64,000 nt of DNA from Pseudomonas zanjanensis. GTDB taxonomy: Bacteria; Pseudomonadota; Gammaproteobacteria; Pseudomonadales; Pseudomonadaceae. The DNA lies in assembly GCF_014268745.2 (NCBI RefSeq), contig NZ_JABWRB020000002.1, positions 372,001 to 436,000 of the forward strand, given 5' to 3'. Of the stretch, positions 59,786 to 64,000 are shown in pieces (within the stretch, counting starts at the first letter, position 1; each line of letters starts with the position of its first letter). Under the pieces are notes generated by a model. That model worked only from the letters and a program-made list of their open reading frames with translations, searched no databases and had not been told where the DNA came from. Both the position numbers and the translations under genes were made by a program.

Positions 59786-62521
59786 TCACGCCGCCATTGT
59801 TCGAGCTCGAAAGCGTGCCAAGAATCCTGGTGATATCGGTCTTGCGGCAGCGGGGGCTTCAAGATTTGCGTTGGCGATTGGAACGGCGGTGCAGGACTCA
59901 ACTTTGCGGTAGGCTCCAATCGGTTCGACATCCACGATAAAGTCGGTGTACTTTCCGTTCGTCTCTTTCCTGACCGCCAAGGCTTTCAAACCAAAATCTT
60001 CCATGACTCTCTGTGTTGTTTTGCCATTTGGTGTACTCCAAAAGGCATTGAATAACTCAGCAGAGCCGCTCTCCAGCGACTTTGTTTTGTTTAGCGTTTC
60101 GGCATTTATCACTTTCGATCGTCTGATCGTACTGGGTAAATGGCCAAAAAAATTATTTTTTTCAGCAACAAGCCGATATTGGTGTCGAGCCACATCATTC
60201 GCGAAAATTTTGCCGGAGTCGGCGTATTTAAAGTTTTGCTTGAACTCCCATTCATGCTTATTGAACACATTGAAGTATTTGCTCGGTTCCTGCAGGTCGG
60301 TCACTTTTGGGGTCGTTTTGGCAATGAACCCTAGGACGATTTTATGATTGAACTGTTCGGCGATACGTTCCGCCCTGCCTTGCGATTCTTTATCCACCTT
60401 GGCTAAACGACTGCCCAGATCATCGACCTCATACGAAATGAGAGAGGTCGGTTTGTTATTCTCGATGCGCAATGCAAGCGTTTCGTTCGCAATCGGCGAC
60501 TTGAGCTCTGAGCCGTCCGCCAAGACAGGTGCCAAGCCTGCGATATCGCGCAATACAATAGGGCAGTTCTTGACCATGAGATACAAATTCAAGCCATCCA
60601 AGGTTCCGCTGGGATCCGGATTAACCCACCGTTGCAACCACGTCGCGTAATACCTGAACCCATAATAATAAAGCCCCGTCGCATCCCGCTCTTTCCCTGA
60701 ATAACGCACGGTTTTGTAACTCGCCTCCACGTCATCGCGCCCGGCAAACCAGGCCGTACCGCCATACGGATGATACGTTTCGCGGCTGATCACTTGGGCA
60801 TCGCTATCGAGTTCCAAACTGCTGGAGCCCAAATGGTCGGTCAAGTTGTAGCGGTATTGGTCGTTGGAAATACCGGAGGGCGGTGGCGTTTCCCAGTGCA
60901 GCACCTGCATGGCACTGCGTCCGGCCTGCACGCAGATCACCTGCAACACTTCACCCGTGCCCGCGTGGGTACGGATTTCCAGACTCGGTAAATAACGAAC
61001 TTCCGAAATCAGTGAACGGGCGTTGGTTTGGGTCGAGCGGACCTTGCGCCGTCTCATCCCGTCACCACCGTAGAGGTACAGTTCGCGATCATCATCAGCA
61101 CTTTCACGCTCGACCGGTCTCACCTCGCGCAGTTGATTACGCAGGTCCCAAGCCATCGTTTGTCCTGGTTGCAACTCCAGCAAGTTTCCATTGCCATCAA
61201 ACGCGGCGGCGATTTCCGCTTCGGTCGGTGGCTGGCCGTTGCGCTCAGGCAGGCAGCGGTTGCTATAACGCGCCGCCCTCAGTTTGCGGCTGTGGCCTTG
61301 CGGGCCGACATGGACCAGTTCCAGCAAGTTGCCACCGGCGTCGTAGTGGTAGGTTTGCTGATAGTTGGCGACGGCGCCCGGATCGTCGAAACGGTTGAAC
61401 CCTGGTCCGCGACTGGCTGCTCCAGCCTCCCAGCCGGTGGCCTTGATCAGTTGATCAAGGCTGTCGTAGCTATAACGGTTGATCGGTTCAACCCGCTGGT
61501 TGGCGAAGTAGCGGATCGGCAGGGCATCGTCTCTAATGCTCAGGACATTGCCCACAGGATCGTAGTCGTAGTGCAGATCCTGCAGCGGTTCGCCGGCACC
61601 GCGCGCGGCGCGCAACTGAAGAAGGCGTCCGTCCTCGGCCCGGTAAGTCAGTGTGCTGACCACACCGTTACCGGCGGTTTCCTGCTCAACCTGGCCGTAG
61701 GCGTTGTAGGCAATATCACTGACCAGCGTCTGAGGCGTGGTTCGACTGCTCAGTTGCAGATGGCTGGCGAACAACTGCCCATCGACGGTGTAGTCGAACA
61801 GTTGCCGATTGCCCTTGGCATCGGTCTGCTCCAGCACATCGCCCAGCGGGTTGAAGCGTGTTGCGCTGGTGGCCGCTTGGGCCATGGGTTCCAAGAGGGC
61901 ATCGCGATCGGGCACAAGCAGCGGCCAATCCGGTGCGGCCAGCGCTTGCAGGAATCGCTGGGTTTGCTCGAGGACGCCACCCGTCAGTGCGTATTCCTCC
62001 AAGGTCTGGGTGCCTGCCGGATCGTCGTGTCGGATCAATTGGGCGCATTGGTTGTGGGCGGCGAAATCATCATCGGCGTTGGCATACTCGTAGCGTTCGG
62101 TGCAGCGAGCCTCTTCGCCTTTGCCCTGTTCGAGGATGGCCAAAGGACGGAGCAGATTGTCGTACTCCAGCCGCCGTTCGGTGTACCGGCTGTCCCAGGT
62201 GTGAACAAGCTGATCGCCATCGCCGAACAGGCTGATCCGCTCACCCGCATCGACGCTGAGCGAACCCAGCACTTTGCCGGACAACGAATAGTGGTTGGAT
62301 AAATTAGCGGGCGCATCTTCAGAACTGAGAGTCCCTAGCCTGGGATCCCACTGTTTGACCAGGCGCCCGATGGCGTCGTGAGCGCTGCGGTTGACTCGTT
62401 CTTCGGGTTCTGCTGCTTCGATGGCGCGGCAATAAGCGACTGAACGCACATCGAGCCCGCGTGGGTCCACCACCATTAGGGTTGGTGTGTGGACGTGAAT
62501 GCTGGCGGTAAACCTCGACAT
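59786..62521 (-). CDS. Tc toxin component C (TccC-type RHS protein) with unrecognised effector C-terminus
   Basis: A 911-residue RHS-repeat protein. The N-terminus SRFTASIHVHTPTLMVVDPR and GLDVRSVAYCR match TccC. RHS/YD repeats fill residues about 60-600. The conserved core RYSGKERDATGLYYYGFRYY (from residue 606) to RDIAGL (663) marks the autocleavage junction of the family. Residues 664-911 (DNA 59789-60532) are the hypervariable effector, AT-richer than the shell, with no motif I recognise. Start at the ATG at 62521 with an AGAGG site, 24 bases after tcB. Known: component C with B forms a cocoon around the released effector, which enters through component A. Confidence 0.9.
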   Translation of the reverse strand: MSRFTASIHVHTPTLMVVDPRGLDVRSVAYCRAIEAAEPEERVNRSAHDAIGRLVKQWDPRLGTLSSEDAPANLSNHYSLSGKVLGSLSVDAGERISLFGDGDQLVHTWDSRYTERRLEYDNLLRPLAILEQGKGEEARCTERYEYANADDDFAAHNQCAQLIRHDDPAGTQTLEEYALTGGVLEQTQRFLQALAAPDWPLLVPDRDALLEPMAQAATSATRFNPLGDVLEQTDAKGNRQLFDYTVDGQLFASHLQLSSRTTPQTLVSDIAYNAYGQVEQETAGNGVVSTLTYRAEDGRLLQLRAARGAGEPLQDLHYDYDPVGNVLSIRDDALPIRYFANQRVEPINRYSYDSLDQLIKATGWEAGAASRGPGFNRFDDPGAVANYQQTYHYDAGGNLLELVHVGPQGHSRKLRAARYSNRCLPERNGQPPTEAEIAAAFDGNGNLLELQPGQTMAWDLRNQLREVRPVERESADDDRELYLYGGDGMRRRKVRSTQTNARSLISEVRYLPSLEIRTHAGTGEVLQVICVQAGRSAMQVLHWETPPPSGISNDQYRYNLTDHLGSSSLELDSDAQVISRETYHPYGGTAWFAGRDDVEASYKTVRYSGKERDATGLYYYGFRYYATWLQRWVNPDPSGTLDGLNLYLMVKNCPIVLRDIAGLAPVLADGSELKSPIANETLALRIENNKPTSLISYEVDDLGSRLAKVDKESQGRAERIAEQFNHKIVLGFIAKTTPKVTDLQEPSKYFNVFNKHEWEFKQNFKYADSGKIFANDVARHQYRLVAEKNNFFGHLPSTIRRSKVINAETLNKTKSLESGSAELFNAFWSTPNGKTTQRVMEDFGLKALAVRKETNGKYTDFIVDVEPIGAYRKVESCTAVPIANANLEAPAAARPISPGFLARFRARTMAA

Positions 62522-62545
62522 GCTCAAACCTCTTTTAACCTTCAA

Positions 62546-64000
62546 CTAGGAAGCTAATAGACTCGGCGGATTCCCCAATGAAGACTCTTCCAACGTATCG
62601 TTCTCATCCTCCGAAATCCCATACCACCCCAGATACCGCTGACGCCGCCAATACCCCATGGCCGTCACGGTCAACGTAGGCCGCCCGAGCGGATCGTAGA
62701 ATTGCTGGTCGCAATGCCCGAAACGGCGGAACGATTCGTCCTTGATGTAGCGATGGCCATCGGCGAAGTAAGGTCGATAAACCCGCACCGCCAGGCCCTT
62801 ATTGTTGTACTCGACCCGTTCACTGACTCGCCAGCGCTCGATGGCCGGGGCGGTGACGGGCTGGTCGCCGTCCAGCACGAGGGTGCCGTCGTCGGCGATT
62901 TGGTAGGCGTTTCCCGGCTCGACCTTTTGCTTGCTTTGCAGGACGCGGCCAAAGCCGTCCCAGCACTGAACGGCGATGCGGATCTTGCGCTCGGGGTTGT
63001 CCGGGAGCTGCGGGTAGCGGTCGGCTTGCAGAGTCACCGCGTGGACCGGTTCCCCGTCGCGCATCCAACTGAAAGGGTCGCGAAAGCAGGCGCTGGCGGC
63101 GCCTTGCAAGGCGGCCTCCGGATCGGCAATGGCTTCAGTGGGAGAGCGGGTGAAGGGTTGGTGCTCGTCCAGTGGGTCGGAACCTACGTTTTCGCCGCGC
63201 TCGGTCCCGTGGAAACTGCTGACTGACAGTTCGCCAAAGCCGTCATAGCGGGCCTCTTGGATGTTCTGGTTTGGGTCGATGATGCGACGGGGCAACAGGA
63301 ACCGGTAATCCGTATTGACCACGCGGGTGCTGCAGCCGTCGGCGGTGGTGACACTGAGGGGCAGGCAATAATAAGGATCGAAGCCGATGTCCGTTGGCCC
63401 CTGGCTTTGGGTGGCTCGGCTGCTGATGACGCGATAGAAGCCTTCCAGTCCGGCATAGGTCATGAAGCCCTTGCGGATCGACCACAACACTTTGTCCGGT
63501 TCCGTCGGCAGCTGGGCGGGCATGGGGTGATAGCCGAGTTCGGGCAGCCGGGCATCCAGTTCCTCGGGACTGAGCACCGACGCATAGGCCTGCAACGCAG
63601 TTTCATCCAATTCGGCAGACTCAAGGTAGTCGGCCAAGGCCTCGAAGCTGGCTTCTCCCGCTGGCAGGGTTTGGCCTTCCTCTTGGTACCGTTGCTCGGA
63701 CAGGTGGGCCAGTTCCCGCTGGAAAGGTTCGCCGGGCGGTGCATTGAGGCGATCGAACATCGCCTCATGGGAAATATCCTCCGGCCCCAACACGGCCTTT
63801 GACAACACCAGCGCATTGCCTCGGGATAGATAGGGCAGGCCCAGACGCCAGGCTTGCGGATCGTTGTCCAGATGAATGAACTGAGCGCGGTTTTCGCTCA
63901 GGTAGTAAAAACTCTGCGCGTCATCGTGGGAAGCGCACCACCAGGTTTGTTCGTGGTCTTTATCGAACGGAGGGTCATCATCGATGTCCTTGCGCCGGGC
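62546..64000 (-). CDS. Tc toxin component B (SpvB/TcdB-type), C-terminal part
   Basis: The last 484 codons of a large gene; the frame is open to the window edge. Motifs LPLSVTTADGCSTRVVNTDY, FLLPRRIIDPNQNIQEARYD, GFGELSVSSFHGTE and QFYDPLGRPTLTVTAMGYWR belong to the TcB/TcdB C-terminal region (the rhs-like end that joins component C). Sequence is conserved up to the stop TAG. Together with tccC it forms a typical B-then-C order; component A genes would lie beyond the window. An internal GTG at 63808 is not a credible start, because the frame continues upstream for 64 more codons. Confidence 0.88.
   Translation of the reverse strand, partial: ARRKDIDDDPPFDKDHEQTWWCASHDDAQSFYYLSENRAQFIHLDNDPQAWRLGLPYLSRGNALVLSKAVLGPEDISHEAMFDRLNAPPGEPFQRELAHLSEQRYQEEGQTLPAGEASFEALADYLESAELDETALQAYASVLSPEELDARLPELGYHPMPAQLPTEPDKVLWSIRKGFMTYAGLEGFYRVISSRATQSQGPTDIGFDPYYCLPLSVTTADGCSTRVVNTDYRFLLPRRIIDPNQNIQEARYDGFGELSVSSFHGTERGENVGSDPLDEHQPFTRSPTEAIADPEAALQGAASACFRDPFSWMRDGEPVHAVTLQADRYPQLPDNPERKIRIAVQCWDGFGRVLQSKQKVEPGNAYQIADDGTLVLDGDQPVTAPAIERWRVSERVEYNNKGLAVRVYRPYFADGHRYIKDESFRRFGHCDQQFYDPLGRPTLTVTAMGYWRRQRYLGWYGISEDENDTLEESSLGNPPSLLAS

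Noticed and set aside
63806..63808. GTG as the start of the TcB gene
   Set aside because: The same frame continues without a stop for 64 codons to the window edge, so the gene begins outside the window.
1..64000. tRNA and rRNA genes
   Set aside because: No cloverleaf-like or rRNA segment was noticed in any intergenic stretch; a covariance-model scan would be needed to exclude small RNAs.

Overview
The window looks like the chromosome of a Pseudomonas of the P. fluorescens group. The evidence is GC-rich DNA, many copies of two Pseudomonas-type REP/REPIN families, a hmgR/hmgABC cluster, a MocR-regulated operon, DUF1302/DUF1329 and DUF3509 proteins, a short LOV photoreceptor, an FhpR-type NorR regulator facing hmp, a cyoABCDE operon, an S-type bacteriocin and the end of a Tc insecticidal-toxin locus. 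Species cannot be fixed from the sequence alone.

Layout. 1-3.2 kb: the start of an antibiotic-biosynthesis-monooxygenase-like gene, then a probable light-sensing group (a MerR regulator whose B12-ligand residues are lost, a PilZ-like protein, a short LOV protein, a MioC-type flavodoxin). 3.3-6.5 kb: class II aldolase, alpha/beta hydrolase, a tandem REPIN array with a 134-bp period, and an SDR hydroxyacyl-CoA dehydrogenase. 6.5-10.5 kb: an amidase, then a DNase bacteriocin carrying two copies of the pyocin-type central domain, with its immunity gene. 11-18 kb: DUF1302/DUF1329 envelope pair, a MalT-like LuxR regulator and an unrecognised gene. 18-22.4 kb: homogentisate catabolism (IclR repressor, hmgA, fahA, maiA). 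22.5-31 kb: a SirB1 protein, a Leu/Phe dehydrogenase homologue with a substituted catalytic lysine, and a MocR regulator facing a benE-like transporter / truncated FAD oxidoreductase / threonine synthase-like / serine hydroxymethyltransferase operon. 31-37.4 kb: yebG with an SOS box, psiE, a DUF3509 gene, an HPF-like gene and fecIRA ferric-citrate-type uptake. 37.4-46 kb: AraC regulator, EamA exporter, 2-hydroxyacid dehydrogenase, YkgJ protein, cheV, and fhpR facing hmp (nitric-oxide detoxification). 46-53.5 kb: REP cluster, dsbB, cyoABCDE, and a decayed toxin-antitoxin locus between two copies of a terminator-REPIN module. 53.5-59.5 kb: an unknown gene, DUF72, a PAS-GGDEF diguanylate cyclase, LysR, an ArgD-like aminotransferase and an OmpA lipoprotein. 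59.8-64 kb: a Tc toxin TccC-type protein with an unrecognised C-terminal effector, and the C-terminal part of the TcB component, which runs off the window.

How they work together. Most of the window is ordinary core metabolism interrupted by accessory weaponry (bacteriocin, Tc toxin). Several regulator-target pairs can be read from divergent layout plus palindromes: the hmg repressor and hmgA, MocR and the benE-like operon, FhpR and hmp, Fur and fecI, LexA and yebG. The most unusual items are the double-domain bacteriocin, the TccC effector domain, the LitR-like regulator beside an sLOV photoreceptor, the dehydrogenase lacking its catalytic lysine, the FAD-oxidoreductase fragment with a RidA-like tail, and the degenerate toxin-antitoxin locus.
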